A DNA stretch of 64,000 nt from an uncultured Acidimicrobiales bacterium (lineage in GTDB: Bacteria; Actinomycetota; Acidimicrobiia; Acidimicrobiales; SZUA-35). Both the position numbers and the translations under genes were made by a program. The notes under the pieces were generated by a model. The model did no database searches and was not told where the DNA came from. It saw only the letters and a list, made by a program, of their open reading frames with translations. Positions 16,706 through 26,025 of this stretch are shown in pieces. Position 1 is the first letter of the stretch. Every line of letters starts with the position of its first letter. The stretch spans positions 62,001 to 126,000 of the forward strand of contig CALKZY010000034.1 of assembly GCA_938002965.1 (NCBI GenBank), given 5' to 3'.

Positions 16706-16871
16706 GCCTCATCGTGACGAATCAACGTAATTCGAACTTCCCTCTGATTTCCTTCGAACCTAACTCAGGCTACAGCAACCGCGGTAGGTACCTCGATCAC
16801 CTTTCGTCGATCACGGTGCCTTTCGGGCCCCGGAGGGGAGCAATGTTCTACACCCGCCGAAGGCAAAGTAA

Positions 16872-16899
16872 CCGCCGCTATCTTCCGAGGAGGCGGCGG
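16872..16899 (-). terminator. GC-rich hairpin at the end of the HAD-like gene
   Basis: A 7-bp stem of CCGCCGC and GCGGCGG with a 14-nt loop overlaps the last codons and stop. On the minus strand it is followed by TTACTTTGCC, a weak T-run, so it might terminate leftward transcription before the beta-helix gene. Confidence 0.3.
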
Positions 16900-18866
16900 C
16901 CAAGCATGGCCACTCGCAGCCCGACCCTGGATGCTGGCGGCGAGATAGCGCCCGAGCCTTGGCGCCACTGTCGTGGCACCCGATTTCGACCAACAACATC
17001 ACTGAGAGCGTAGGGTTCGAGAACGGGACGGACCTCGGCACCTGCCTCGTCGCCTTCGAATGCAAACGCTCTCATTGCTGAAGCCTCTTCTCGCTTCGGC
17101 TCATACCACCAGAGTCGCAGTAACTCACGAGCCTCGGCATCCAGAGCGGCGTGGTCCAGCCCCCACGACGAGATCCTGGCGGCCGTCGGCAGCCGCTCTG
17201 CCATTGCAATCGCACCACGCCACATCGCGGCCCGGTCAGCCCGGCCAACGTCAATCGATTCCGGCTGGTACACCGGTTCGATGACGCCGGACTGAGACCG
17301 CTTATAGTCTGACACCCGCGGATTCCCCGACGCTGTGATGGTCTCCACCGGAGACGGAGGGTTTTCAAACGGCTTGATCGGCGACGTGCCGGGGAAAGCG
17401 AACCTGTGGATGCGGACGCGCTCATCCGCCTCCGGGGGTACCCGATCACCACCAAAGTGGAGATGAATCGGTTCATTGACGAAGTACTCGCGTAGTGCTG
17501 TGTTAATCAGACTGGCCATTCGGCCTCGCCAACCGACGTCCACGAAGGCCGGCTGTGCTGACGTCAAGAGCCCAAGTTGGTCGAGGTAGTCGACAATGGC
17601 CGACCGCCTTTCCGTTGCCCGGCTCAGAATGAGCTCTCGCGCAGCCTGGCTGGAAAGAACCGCCAACCAATCCTGTGTGTCCGACTTCCCAAGGGGTTCA
17701 TTCTGATTGTAGTTGACCAAGCCGAATGAGCGTCCCATGACGTGGGCCAAGTCGTCGGGTTCGAAACCGAGGCGTTGCAGAAGGCCACCGAACGAGATCG
17801 TATGCATTCTCGCAAACAGAAAGCCGCTGTCGTCCTGAGTCCCTTCGTTGACCCACGCGTCGATCCCGACTGACGCTGCAGTGGCCAAGGTCACCGCCAG
17901 ACGGTTCAGATGCACGTACGAGCGACTGGTGCTCTGAAGTACAAGGTCGGGCATGCGTTCAGCAATTAGTTGTGGAAGCTCACCATCTCGGGCGAGGAAA
18001 CCCAGGTGGTCGATGTCGTAGTTGCGGACCTGATCTGCGACCCAAAGGTTGAACGAAGCAATCACTGGTCCTGCGACCTGGGCGCCTAGTCGGTTGAGCT
18101 GAAACGTCCGTTCGTCCAACCTCCCGCATCGATAGTCGTCCTCCAGCTCAAGCCGGGTCGAGCGCGCCGCTCCGGCAAGCACGGGACCCATGCCTCCGGG
18201 GTTGCTGCAGAGCGTCGCCTCGTAGCGAGACAAATTGCCAGCCGGGATGTCGAACGGCTCATAGCGGTGGGCTGCCGCCATCACACCGTCAGCCCAGTTG
18301 TTGTTCCCCACGTGCCACACAACAGCGGGACGAGAGCTCCAGATGAGATCATAAAGACCGCCGCGTGACTTGGTCACGCCTTCTTCGCAGGACGCCACCA
18401 CGCGGTCCTCCGCTCGGTAGAGACCGTGGCGGTCAAGCAGTTCAGTCAACAACGCTGACGAGCGGTCAGTGTCAGAAATGAAAACGACCTGGCCCACAGT
18501 AGCTCGGATACGATCAAGGGCCTCCGCGGCTCCTGGAACCGGCTTGCATAGGTCAAGCTCGAGCTTGGCCGCCGCCTTGGCATATCGGGTGTCAGGATCG
18601 ATGTCGCCGGCACTGTCAGCGACCTCTTGGCCAACCCATCGAGCCGCCACGTCTTCGATGGCCTGATCTCCAGCCAAATCTCGTACAACGCAGGTCTCAA
18701 ACACATCGACGGTCACCGCGTCGGGTCTGGCCTGCTCAACCCGAGCGGCAAACTCGGGCCAGGTCACGGTCGAGAATCCGAGACCTGCCCGGTGCAGCCG
18801 CAACATCAGGCGGGGGCCCGCCCACCTGATCGAACTAATCCGCTGCGCAGTAGAGGGACGTGACAT
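16878..18866 (-). CDS. HAD-like large protein of polysaccharide loci
   Basis: A 662-aa protein with a HAD-type domain in the first 250 residues: motif I region VTVDVFETCVV, motif II VVFISDTDRS, the motif III lysine in VTKSRGG, and motif IV VWHVGNNNWADGV, where GNNN replaces the usual GDN but an aspartate follows. The remaining 400 residues resemble the C-terminal part of COG5610-type predicted hydrolases, which are common in capsule loci; a NYDIDHLGFLARDG segment resembles part of this family. The function in the family is unknown. The ATG at 18866 was chosen because TAGCAT lies 7 nt upstream; a TTG-started extension to 18926 is unlikely. Confidence 0.7.
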   Translation of the reverse strand: MSRPSTAQRISSIRWAGPRLMLRLHRAGLGFSTVTWPEFAARVEQARPDAVTVDVFETCVVRDLAGDQAIEDVAARWVGQEVADSAGDIDPDTRYAKAAAKLELDLCKPVPGAAEALDRIRATVGQVVFISDTDRSSALLTELLDRHGLYRAEDRVVASCEEGVTKSRGGLYDLIWSSRPAVVWHVGNNNWADGVMAAAHRYEPFDIPAGNLSRYEATLCSNPGGMGPVLAGAARSTRLELEDDYRCGRLDERTFQLNRLGAQVAGPVIASFNLWVADQVRNYDIDHLGFLARDGELPQLIAERMPDLVLQSTSRSYVHLNRLAVTLATAASVGIDAWVNEGTQDDSGFLFARMHTISFGGLLQRLGFEPDDLAHVMGRSFGLVNYNQNEPLGKSDTQDWLAVLSSQAARELILSRATERRSAIVDYLDQLGLLTSAQPAFVDVGWRGRMASLINTALREYFVNEPIHLHFGGDRVPPEADERVRIHRFAFPGTSPIKPFENPPSPVETITASGNPRVSDYKRSQSGVIEPVYQPESIDVGRADRAAMWRGAIAMAERLPTAARISSWGLDHAALDAEARELLRLWWYEPKREEASAMRAFAFEGDEAGAEVRPVLEPYALSDVVGRNRVPRQWRQGSGAISPPASRVGLRVAMLGRRLLGR

Positions 18867-18873
18867 ACAGCGC

Positions 18874-18879
18874 ATGCTA
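18874..18879 (-). promoter_or_regulatory. Leaderless -10 box before the HAD-like gene
   Basis: TAGCAT on the minus strand ends 7 nt before the ATG at 18866, matching the TANNNT-N6/7-start arrangement seen in several other genes of the window. Confidence 0.4.
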
Positions 18880-19080
18880 ACCGCGGCGCCCACCTGAGGA
18901 CTCGGAACCGGGGCGTAACAAGACAACCAATTCCAGCTTCACATGCAACGGAGGGCTTCGTTGCTGGTCAGCGATCGGCCAATGTCATTCGCCGCCAGTC
19001 AACGGTTACCATTTCGACTGATCCCGCTGGTGGCACGGTTGCCATGGGTGTTGTCCAGTTTCGAAGGTAGTAAACCCCCT

Positions 19081-20319
19081 ATGACCGACCAGCCGTCCTC
19101 GGACTACCGCAGCTCAGTCAGCGACCACAGGCGCCCGACAGCGGTTTTCGTGATGGAATGGGTGCCGCAGTATCGCCTTCCCTTCTACAACCGTGTCCGA
19201 GATGCGGCCGCAGCTCGTGGCGTGGACGTGCGGCTGATCCACGGCGACCCACCTGCCAGTCGACGCAAACGAGACGATGCCAAGGTCGTACCCTGGGCTG
19301 AGTATGTACCGAATCGCCTTTGGACAGTGAAGGGCCTTGAGCTTACGGCTCAGCCAGTTCTGCGCCGCCTGCGCGGTGTTGATCTGCTGATTCTTCAGCA
19401 GGAAACCGGCCTATTACTTAACTACCCGATGCTGGCCGCCTCTCGGCTCGGCGGACCCACCGTGGCGCTATGGGGCCATGGTCACAATTTCAATCCCCTG
19501 GAGGCCAACGCATTGGCGGAGGGGGTCAAGTCGAAGGTGACTCGATGGGCCGACTGGGTCTTTGCCTACACCGAGCGCTCAAAGGCCGTGTTCGAATCGA
19601 TCGGTGTGCCGGCGGATCGGATCACGGTGGTTCAGAACTCGGTCGACATCACCGATTTTCGCCACCCATCCGGGGAACCCAGTGGTGATGTAGTCAAGCT
19701 CCTCGAGACACTCCGCAGTGAAGGCAAGCGCGTCGGGTGGATCGTGTCGGCCCTCGACCGATGGAAGAGAGTTCCGTTTCTTCTGGAGGTTCTCGACTCT
19801 GTCGCAAGTGGACGGGACGACTTTGCCTTCATCGCCATAGGAGCCGGCGACGATGCCGATCTGCTGGTTGAAGCCTCACGGTTGCGCCCTTGGCTGCATG
19901 TCTTGGGAGCCCGCTTCGGAGCCGACAAAGCGGCGATTGGGGCCCTAGCCGAGTTGACCATCCATCCCGGCCTGGCCGGGCTGCATGTGGTCGAATCGTT
20001 TGCTACTGAATCGCCCATGGTTACCGAGGATCTTGAGTACCACAGCCATGAGGTTGACTATCTGTCGGAGGCGAACTCTGTTGTTCTGCCCAAAGGCACC
20101 ACAGCAGCGGGCTACGCCGACGCCGTCAACCGACTGTTTGACAACGAGTCGGAGCTTGATGCCCTAAGGAGAGGGTGCGCCGAGTCGGCAGATAGGTACT
20201 CGATCGAGCAGATGGTCGACAAATTCACCGACGGAATCGTCAATGCTCTGGAGCACCGCCGCTCCAGCAGTCGGGGCCGGTCTAGGCCTATCTCCCGCAG
20301 TCCGACCGGATCTTCGTGA
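19081..20319 (+). CDS. Glycosyltransferase, GT4-like (GT-B fold)
   Basis: A 412-aa GT-B enzyme. The N-terminal half has FVMEWVPQYRLPFYNRVRDAA, a signature of transferases that act on polyprenyl-linked glycans, and WGHGHNFNPL. The C-terminal half has the hinge VVQNSVDI and VGWIVSALDRWKRVPFLLE, where GT4 proteins show the nucleotide-binding region. The usual EX7E motif is only partly matched (a run HPGLAGLHVVESFATESP near residue 300 resembles the loop with the conserved glutamate). It is coupled to the flippase by a GTGA overlap. The ATG at 19081 is used; the frame extends upstream to 18943 but the extra 46 residues look non-native. Confidence 0.8.
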   Translation: MTDQPSSDYRSSVSDHRRPTAVFVMEWVPQYRLPFYNRVRDAAAARGVDVRLIHGDPPASRRKRDDAKVVPWAEYVPNRLWTVKGLELTAQPVLRRLRGVDLLILQQETGLLLNYPMLAASRLGGPTVALWGHGHNFNPLEANALAEGVKSKVTRWADWVFAYTERSKAVFESIGVPADRITVVQNSVDITDFRHPSGEPSGDVVKLLETLRSEGKRVGWIVSALDRWKRVPFLLEVLDSVASGRDDFAFIAIGAGDDADLLVEASRLRPWLHVLGARFGADKAAIGALAELTIHPGLAGLHVVESFATESPMVTEDLEYHSHEVDYLSEANSVVLPKGTTAAGYADAVNRLFDNESELDALRRGCAESADRYSIEQMVDKFTDGIVNALEHRRSSSRGRSRPISRSPTGSS

Positions 20320-21668
20320 CAGAGGACTACGTGGCGACAGGTACACCCGTGGCGGGCGACAGCAATGAACCGCCGACACAACAGATCAGGCCGGGAACGG
20401 GGCGAGGATGGCGGAAGTTTCGTCTGTCCGAGCAAGCCAAGTGGTCGACAGTCGTCGAAGTGCTGCAGATTTGCAGCTCATCGCTCGTGTTCCTCGTCCT
20501 GGCGGATGTGTTTACCAAAGATGTGTACGGCATCATGACCGGCAGCATCGGCGTCGTAGTCCCGGCATTGAGCCTGTCGAGCCTGGGAACCCACGTCCTT
20601 CTCACCCGCAGGGCGGCGCGAGGAGAGGACCTGGTCTCGGCCTGGAACAGGGCCCTAACCATTGGATTGGCCGGCCCAACACTAGCGACGCTGTCTCTGT
20701 TGGCGCTACATCCCTGGCTATTTCCCGAGGGCAACGTTCCTTGGTCTGTCTTTGCGCTGTTCGCCGTAGCTGGTCTCCCGTTCTTCTGGATGAGCGAGAT
20801 GGTTGCGTTCCTACCTATCGGTCTGGGCGACATCCGTAGCGTCGCCGTCGTCCGACTGGCAACGTTCATGTGTCGCCTCGCCGCCCTTGGTTGGTTCCTT
20901 CTCTTCAGTGGGGAGTCGCTGCTTGAATGGGCGGCTGCCCATGCCGCCAGCTTTGCCGCAGCAAGCGTTCTGGGGATTGTCATCGTCAGCCGCAAGTACG
21001 GGCTCCGACCTGGCCTTGGCTCCGGGCTGATCGGCGATGTGAAAGAAGGCGTGTCGTTCTCCATGAGCGGGGCAACCGAGAGCGTATTCGACGGCGCCGA
21101 CAAGTATCTATTGGCTCGCTACGAGCTTGAGGCTGATGCCGGCATCTACGGCCTCGGAGGCAGAATCACACAATTCGGGTACGCACCCATTCGGATTCTT
21201 CTTCGCTCACGCGATGCCGAGCTCCACCGGGCCGGCGGCCACGGTGTACGTGCCGCGTTCGACGTCGCCAAGAGAATGTTCGCTCCCGGCCTGGCACTCG
21301 GTCTCGGCTCCGCCGCCGTCCTGTGGCTGTTTGCTCCCCTCGTTCCGTTCGTATTCGGAGACAAGTGGGATGACGCAGTGCCAGCAATTCGACTGCTGGC
21401 TTTCCTGCCGATCATTCGCTCGGTTCAATACCTGGTGGGCAACACCATCACGGCGTTCGACCGTCAGCCGTGGCGATTCGGTGCGACCGCCCTGGCAGCC
21501 ATCCTAAATGTGGTCCTCAACGTGATCTACCTGCCCACCGGGACCTGGCGGACGGCAGTAATCACCACATTTATAAGCGAGATCTTCCTTGTCACCACCC
21601 TGGCCGCGGTGGTTTGGTACTGGCTAAAGCGAGAGTTGAGGGAGCGCTCGACGATCGCCGACGCCTAG
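20316..21668 (+). CDS. Polysaccharide flippase (Wzx-like), copy 1
   Basis: A 450-aa MOP-superfamily membrane protein with about 12-14 hydrophobic segments after a polar N-terminus of 45 residues. The AEGSYGxFS-like region is represented by VYGIMTGSIGVVVPALSLS near residue 72, and the middle has SGATESVFDGADKYLLARYELEADAGIYGLGGRI, typical of Wzx/RfbX proteins. It would flip the lipid-linked repeat unit across the membrane. GTG starts at 20316, overlapping the GT4 stop as GTGA. It ends 34 bp before the convergent dehydrogenase. Another flippase at 29750 is only distantly alike by eye. Confidence 0.88.
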   Translation: MTEDYVATGTPVAGDSNEPPTQQIRPGTGRGWRKFRLSEQAKWSTVVEVLQICSSSLVFLVLADVFTKDVYGIMTGSIGVVVPALSLSSLGTHVLLTRRAARGEDLVSAWNRALTIGLAGPTLATLSLLALHPWLFPEGNVPWSVFALFAVAGLPFFWMSEMVAFLPIGLGDIRSVAVVRLATFMCRLAALGWFLLFSGESLLEWAAAHAASFAAASVLGIVIVSRKYGLRPGLGSGLIGDVKEGVSFSMSGATESVFDGADKYLLARYELEADAGIYGLGGRITQFGYAPIRILLRSRDAELHRAGGHGVRAAFDVAKRMFAPGLALGLGSAAVLWLFAPLVPFVFGDKWDDAVPAIRLLAFLPIIRSVQYLVGNTITAFDRQPWRFGATALAAILNVVLNVIYLPTGTWRTAVITTFISEIFLVTTLAAVVWYWLKRELRERSTIADA

Positions 21669-21702
21669 GACTAAGGCCAAATCACGTCGCTATGTCAACT
21701 AG

Positions 21703-23034
21703 CTATATCGACTCGATGGCAGTGCCGTAGTCGGCCTCATCGAATCGACGTCGCGTGTCGAGCAGGTAGCTGGCGTTGACCGAGATCATCTCGTAGTCAA
21801 ACGCATCGTGGTCGGTCACAAGCACCACGGCATCGGCTGAGGCAATCTGCGCCGGATCCAAGCGAACTCGGTCGACCTCATCGTCGAGTTCGAACTCACC
21901 GACAACCGGATCGCTAACGGCGACGTCGGCACCAAGGCCGATCAATCGTTGGATCAGCGGAACAGCCGGACTCTCCCGGGTGTCTTGAATGTTCTTCTTG
22001 TAGGCAACACCAAGCACAAGTATCCGCGACCCGTTGACCGGCTTACCCCGACGATTCAAGCCGTCCTGCAGCCTCTCGACGACGTGGGTCGGCATCTGAT
22101 GGTTGATGTCATTCGCCAGCTCAATGAACTTGATCTTGTGCCCCAGCACCCTCTCCGCTTGCCAAGACAAGTAAGACGGGTCGATGGGGAGGCAGTGTCC
22201 GCCAACCCCTGGCCCCGGATAGAAGGGCATGAATCCAAAGGGCTTGGTTTTGGCTACTTCGATGACATCCCAGATGTCCACGCCGAGAGCACCGGCGCTC
22301 ATCGCCAGCTCGTTCATCAGCGCGATATTTACATGGCGGAACGTGTTCTCCAACAGCTTGGCGAACTCGGCCTCCTTGGTACCTGCGGCCGGCACGACGG
22401 TGTCGACAAGGTGGGAATAGAAGGCTCCCACGGCAGCCGTCGAGGCGTCATCGATGCCGGACACCACCTTAGGGGTCGTGGTGAAGTCCCACCGACTATT
22501 ACCCGGATCGATTCGCTCCGGGGAGTAACCGACATGGAAATCAGTACCGGCTCGCAAGCCCGAAGCTGCTTCAAGACCCCGGCAGACGATTTCGTCGGTA
22601 GTTCCCGGATACGTCGTTGACTCCAAAATGACCAAAGCTCCCGAGCGCAGAAAGGCGCCGAGCAGGTCAACAGCCTCCACGATGTAGGAGACGTCGGGAG
22701 TCCCGTCTCTAAGCGGTGTCGGGACGGTAATGACAGCAATATCAAAGTCCAGCAGGTGAGCGGCACTCTCACTCGGCTGATAGCGGCCCGAGTCCAGCAT
22801 CGAACGGATCGACTCGTCGTCGATGTCGTCCACATGAGAAACTCCGCCAGCCAAGCCGGAGACCTTGTTCTTGTCGACATCAAATCCGACAACGTCGAAC
22901 CCAACATCCACGGCCCGGGCCGCAAGCGGGAGCCCTACATACCCCTGGCCCATGACCACGAGCTTTCGTTCGCCCGCGTCAAATTCGCCAGCAGGCATGT
23001 CAAGGTCATCCGCCAGCACGTCGTTCGTCGCCAC
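21703..23034 (-). CDS. Nucleotide-sugar 6-dehydrogenase
   Basis: A 443-aa UDP-glucose/GDP-mannose dehydrogenase family member that oxidises C6 of a nucleotide sugar to a uronic acid with two NAD molecules. The Rossmann loop VVMGQGYVGLPLA starts near residue 26, ESTTYPGTTDE lies near 145, and the catalytic cysteine is in GPGVGGHCLPIDP near residue 279. The C-terminal domain shows GVAYKKNIQDTRESPA. The YPGTTDE and GGHCLPIDP forms are typical of the WbpA/WecC/TviB group acting on UDP-GlcNAc or UDP-ManNAc rather than UDP-glucose. This suggests an N-acetylated hexuronic acid in the polymer. GTG start, with GGTGGAGG 9 nt upstream. Confidence 0.92.
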   Translation of the reverse strand: MATNDVLADDLDMPAGEFDAGERKLVVMGQGYVGLPLAARAVDVGFDVVGFDVDKNKVSGLAGGVSHVDDIDDESIRSMLDSGRYQPSESAAHLLDFDIAVITVPTPLRDGTPDVSYIVEAVDLLGAFLRSGALVILESTTYPGTTDEIVCRGLEAASGLRAGTDFHVGYSPERIDPGNSRWDFTTTPKVVSGIDDASTAAVGAFYSHLVDTVVPAAGTKEAEFAKLLENTFRHVNIALMNELAMSAGALGVDIWDVIEVAKTKPFGFMPFYPGPGVGGHCLPIDPSYLSWQAERVLGHKIKFIELANDINHQMPTHVVERLQDGLNRRGKPVNGSRILVLGVAYKKNIQDTRESPAVPLIQRLIGLGADVAVSDPVVGEFELDDEVDRVRLDPAQIASADAVVLVTDHDAFDYEMISVNASYLLDTRRRFDEADYGTAIESI

Positions 23035-23285
23035 TTGCCCGTACCTCCACCTTCAGGTATCGAATCTTGTGAGAGCGCCACGCCCGGCGCCGTCGCAAGA
23101 GAATCAGTCGTAGTCAGATTAGCCACGCCGAAACGACACTCACCTACATGGACCTACCCACAAATACCAGCAATCAGTGTCGTAGATGAGCGAAAGAACC
23201 TAGACTTGTGACGTTCGGAGTGGTGCGAGCCCATTCAGTGCTAAACAGGTATCTAGGTGCTGCGTAGGTAGGCGGAAGGGTGTCC

Positions 23286-24944
23286 ATGTCGCTTGGTATG
23301 CGAAAGATCACATTTTCTGCGATGTTGCAGCGGATTGCCGATCTTCTCGTTCTGGCCATCGGCTGGGGACTAACGCTGGTTGTCTCCAACATCACCACTC
23401 AGGAGATTCGATCGGATCAGCGGTCAATCGCACTGACCACAGTGGCTGTAATCATCACCGCTGCGATCCTCGAACGCCGAGATCTCTACTCAGGGCGTCC
23501 GTCGCTTCCTCGCACCGAAGAGATATCCCGGGTCTTCGTGGCCGTTTTGGGCGGCTCGGCATCGGTGGCGGTCGCCGCAGCGTTCCTTGATTGGCATATC
23601 GGGGCCTGGGAACTGCTCATTGGTGGCATTGTTGTGTTCGCAGCTCGCACACTGTTGAGAGGCTTGATCCGCTCTCTCGGGACCGAGTTGCCCAGCACCA
23701 CTAGCCTTTCAAGGATCGTGATTGTCGGAACCGGTCACGAAGCCAAAGAACTCGCTCAGCTCGTTCAAGACCACCCTGAGGCCCGCTTCGAGCTGGCTGG
23801 CGTTGTCGGCAATCTCGGAGTGGCCGAACGCAATGGCTTGGCCGACTACTGGATTGGGCCAACGGGCCGGCTGATCGAACTGATGCACCAGCATTCAGTC
23901 CAAGGCGCGGTCGTTACCGCTACCGGTTTCCGGGGCGAGCAGTTCCGAAATATCACCCGTGAACTCTTCGGCTCAGGCTATGACGTTCACCTGACGACAG
24001 GCGTGAGTCGCATGTGGGAGGGCCGATTTGATGTTCGGTCACTTTCCCATGAGCCGATCATCGTTGTCGGACGCAACAGTCCACCATCGTGGCAACGACT
24101 GGCCAAACGTCTACTAGACATCGTCGGTGCGTCAATTGCTCTTCTTCTCGCCTCGCCGATCATGATCTTGACCGCCCTGGCCATCTGGGTCGAGGATCGC
24201 GGCTCCATCGTGTACAGCGCACGTAGGGCCGGTCAACAAGGCGATTACTTCCCGATGCACAAGTTCCGCTCGATGGTGACCAACGCCGACGAGCTCAAGC
24301 AGCAGATGGCTGAAATGAACGAGCGCACCGGCCCCTTGTTCAAGGTGTCCCACGACCCTCGCATCACAAAAGTCGGACGTCTCATCCGCGAAACCTCAAT
24401 CGATGAGCTTCCACAGCTGTTCAACGTCCTCAAAGGGCACATGAGCCTGGTCGGCCCAAGGCCTGCGTTGCCTGAGGAAGAGCAGGCCTTCGATGAGGAA
24501 CTGCGTGAACGGTTCAAAGTCCGGCCCGGAATCACCGGCCTATGGCAGGTCGAAGCACGGTCAAATGCCGCCTTCAACGCCTACCGACGCCTCGACCTGC
24601 ACTATGTCGAGAATTGGAACATCGGACTGGATCTTCGTATCTTGTTGGCCACCGCTGAACAGGTCATCGTCACCATCGCGCTTCTTCCCCTCAGATTTGT
24701 GCTGCGTCGCAGCGATGCAGACACCGACGCCGTCGTGTCTAACAAGGCGTCGGTCGAGTCAGCGGCCGATATGGCTGCGGAAGACCAAGACGACGTCGTT
24801 ATCGATCTTCGCCGACGCAACCGAGACCGACTTGCCGCTGCCGAGAACGCAGAGGCTGCTCGCAAGGAGCTCGTCAGAAGAGCCACGGTCACCACGCCTA
24901 TCGAGCGGCCGCCGCTACCTCGCCCTCCGAAGCAGCAGCCGTAG
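23286..24944 (+). CDS. Priming polyprenyl glycosylphosphotransferase (long WcaJ form)
   Basis: A 552-aa polytopic initiating transferase. Residues 1-120 hold four to five membrane helices, 140-260 a CoA-binding-like Rossmann domain (IVIVGTGHEAKELAQLV), and 265-470 the catalytic domain with the re-entrant helix LLDIVGASIALLLASPIMI. It also shows YSARRAGQQGDYFPMHKFRSMV and DELPQLFNVLKGHMSLVGPRPALP. After about residue 470 is an unusual tail of 80 residues, acidic then basic, with IDLRRRNRDRLAAAEN and a PPLPRPP end. GGAAGG precedes the ATG at 23286. The polar tail is not part of the family core and might bind other synthesis proteins. It gives this locus a second priming enzyme. Confidence 0.93.
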   Translation: MSLGMRKITFSAMLQRIADLLVLAIGWGLTLVVSNITTQEIRSDQRSIALTTVAVIITAAILERRDLYSGRPSLPRTEEISRVFVAVLGGSASVAVAAAFLDWHIGAWELLIGGIVVFAARTLLRGLIRSLGTELPSTTSLSRIVIVGTGHEAKELAQLVQDHPEARFELAGVVGNLGVAERNGLADYWIGPTGRLIELMHQHSVQGAVVTATGFRGEQFRNITRELFGSGYDVHLTTGVSRMWEGRFDVRSLSHEPIIVVGRNSPPSWQRLAKRLLDIVGASIALLLASPIMILTALAIWVEDRGSIVYSARRAGQQGDYFPMHKFRSMVTNADELKQQMAEMNERTGPLFKVSHDPRITKVGRLIRETSIDELPQLFNVLKGHMSLVGPRPALPEEEQAFDEELRERFKVRPGITGLWQVEARSNAAFNAYRRLDLHYVENWNIGLDLRILLATAEQVIVTIALLPLRFVLRRSDADTDAVVSNKASVESAADMAAEDQDDVVIDLRRRNRDRLAAAENAEAARKELVRRATVTTPIERPPLPRPPKQQP

Positions 24945-25074
24945 CCACCCCGGGAGCTCGAATTTCAAGCTCTCGTGCAACAGACAAGTCGTCGAGAGCG
25001 TCAGTCAGGTTTGGCACAAGACTGGCGGGTCCGCCGCCGCGTCTATCGGGGCATCGAGCTCTCGCCCCAGGGCT

Positions 25075-25878
25075 CTACCAGAGCTTCCAGGGAGCCTCAC
25101 CTGAGTTCCACAGGTTGTTCAACGCTGTGTACTCACGGAAGGTGTCCATACCCATCCAGAAGCCGGGATGAGGCTGTAAGCCAAGGCGACCCTGGCGGGT
25201 AACCTCCTGGACTGGGTTGTGCTCGAAGAAGTGAAGTGGCTCATCGGTCGGAACGTAGTCCAGAAACTCACGTCTGAAGGCGAAGAAGCCGCCGGAGACC
25301 CAGCCTTCACCAGGTGGTTTCTCGGCAAAGCTGGTCACCACTCCGTCATCCACAGCGAGCTCGCCATAGCGAGACGTCGGGTGAACACCGGTGACGCTGC
25401 CGATCAGGTCAGAGTCGGCCAAATGATGGAGCTGGGTAGCGACGTCAACGTCACCTAGCCCGTCTCCATAGGTCAACATGAAGTAATCCTGATCGAGGAG
25501 GTGCGAAACTGCGGCCAGCCTGCCACCGGTCCCGGTGTCCATACCCGTGTCGATCAGCGAGACTTCCCAATCGTCAAGCGGCTGGTCCTGAAGAAATTCG
25601 ACATCCTGTTTGCGCACGTGGACCCGAAGGTCTGAAACCATCTGCGGGTACTGAAGGAAGTACTCCTTGATATTCCACGCCTTGTATCCCAGGCACAGCA
25701 CGAATCGGCGGAATCCGTGGTGGCCGTAGAGCTTCATGATGTGCCAGAGAATCGGTTGCGGGCCGATATTGATCAGAGGCTTGGGAAGCATCTCTGACGC
25801 CTCCCGGATGCGAGTGCCTTGGCCTCCACAGAGTATTACGACAGGCACATCAGCTGGGTCTGGATGATTCACGGGCAC
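25075..25878 (-). CDS. rfbF: Glucose-1-phosphate cytidylyltransferase
   Basis: Makes CDP-glucose from CTP and glucose 1-phosphate, the entry to 3,6-dideoxyhexoses and related sugars. The 267-aa protein has the nucleotidyltransferase loop CGGQGTRIREASEMLPKPL, then GPQPILWHIMKLYGHHG, CLGYKAWNIKEYF, FMLTYGDGLGDVD (the metal-binding aspartate), GGFFAFRREFLDYV, and HPGFWMGMDTFRE, matching the RfbF/DdhA family closely. GTG start with a weak AAAGGCG upstream. The usual partner CDP-glucose 4,6-dehydratase (rfbG) is not in the window, so the pathway cannot be completed here. It sits between the priming enzyme and the degenerate Wzz-kinase and is separately oriented. Confidence 0.93.
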   Translation of the reverse strand: MPVNHPDPADVPVVILCGGQGTRIREASEMLPKPLINIGPQPILWHIMKLYGHHGFRRFVLCLGYKAWNIKEYFLQYPQMVSDLRVHVRKQDVEFLQDQPLDDWEVSLIDTGMDTGTGGRLAAVSHLLDQDYFMLTYGDGLGDVDVATQLHHLADSDLIGSVTGVHPTSRYGELAVDDGVVTSFAEKPPGEGWVSGGFFAFRREFLDYVPTDEPLHFFEHNPVQEVTRQGRLGLQPHPGFWMGMDTFREYTALNNLWNSGEAPWKLW

Positions 25879-26025
25879 ACGCCTTTCAGTTGTTCCCTCT
25901 TATGACGACTGTTTCCGCCGCAGATCTTCGATTTTGGCTCGATCGCCAGGCGTCAGTTTGGTTGCGCCATGCTGGCGTCGTTCCCTCGGTATCCGCGCCG
26001 GGGCTTGGGCGATATCAGCTGCTTC

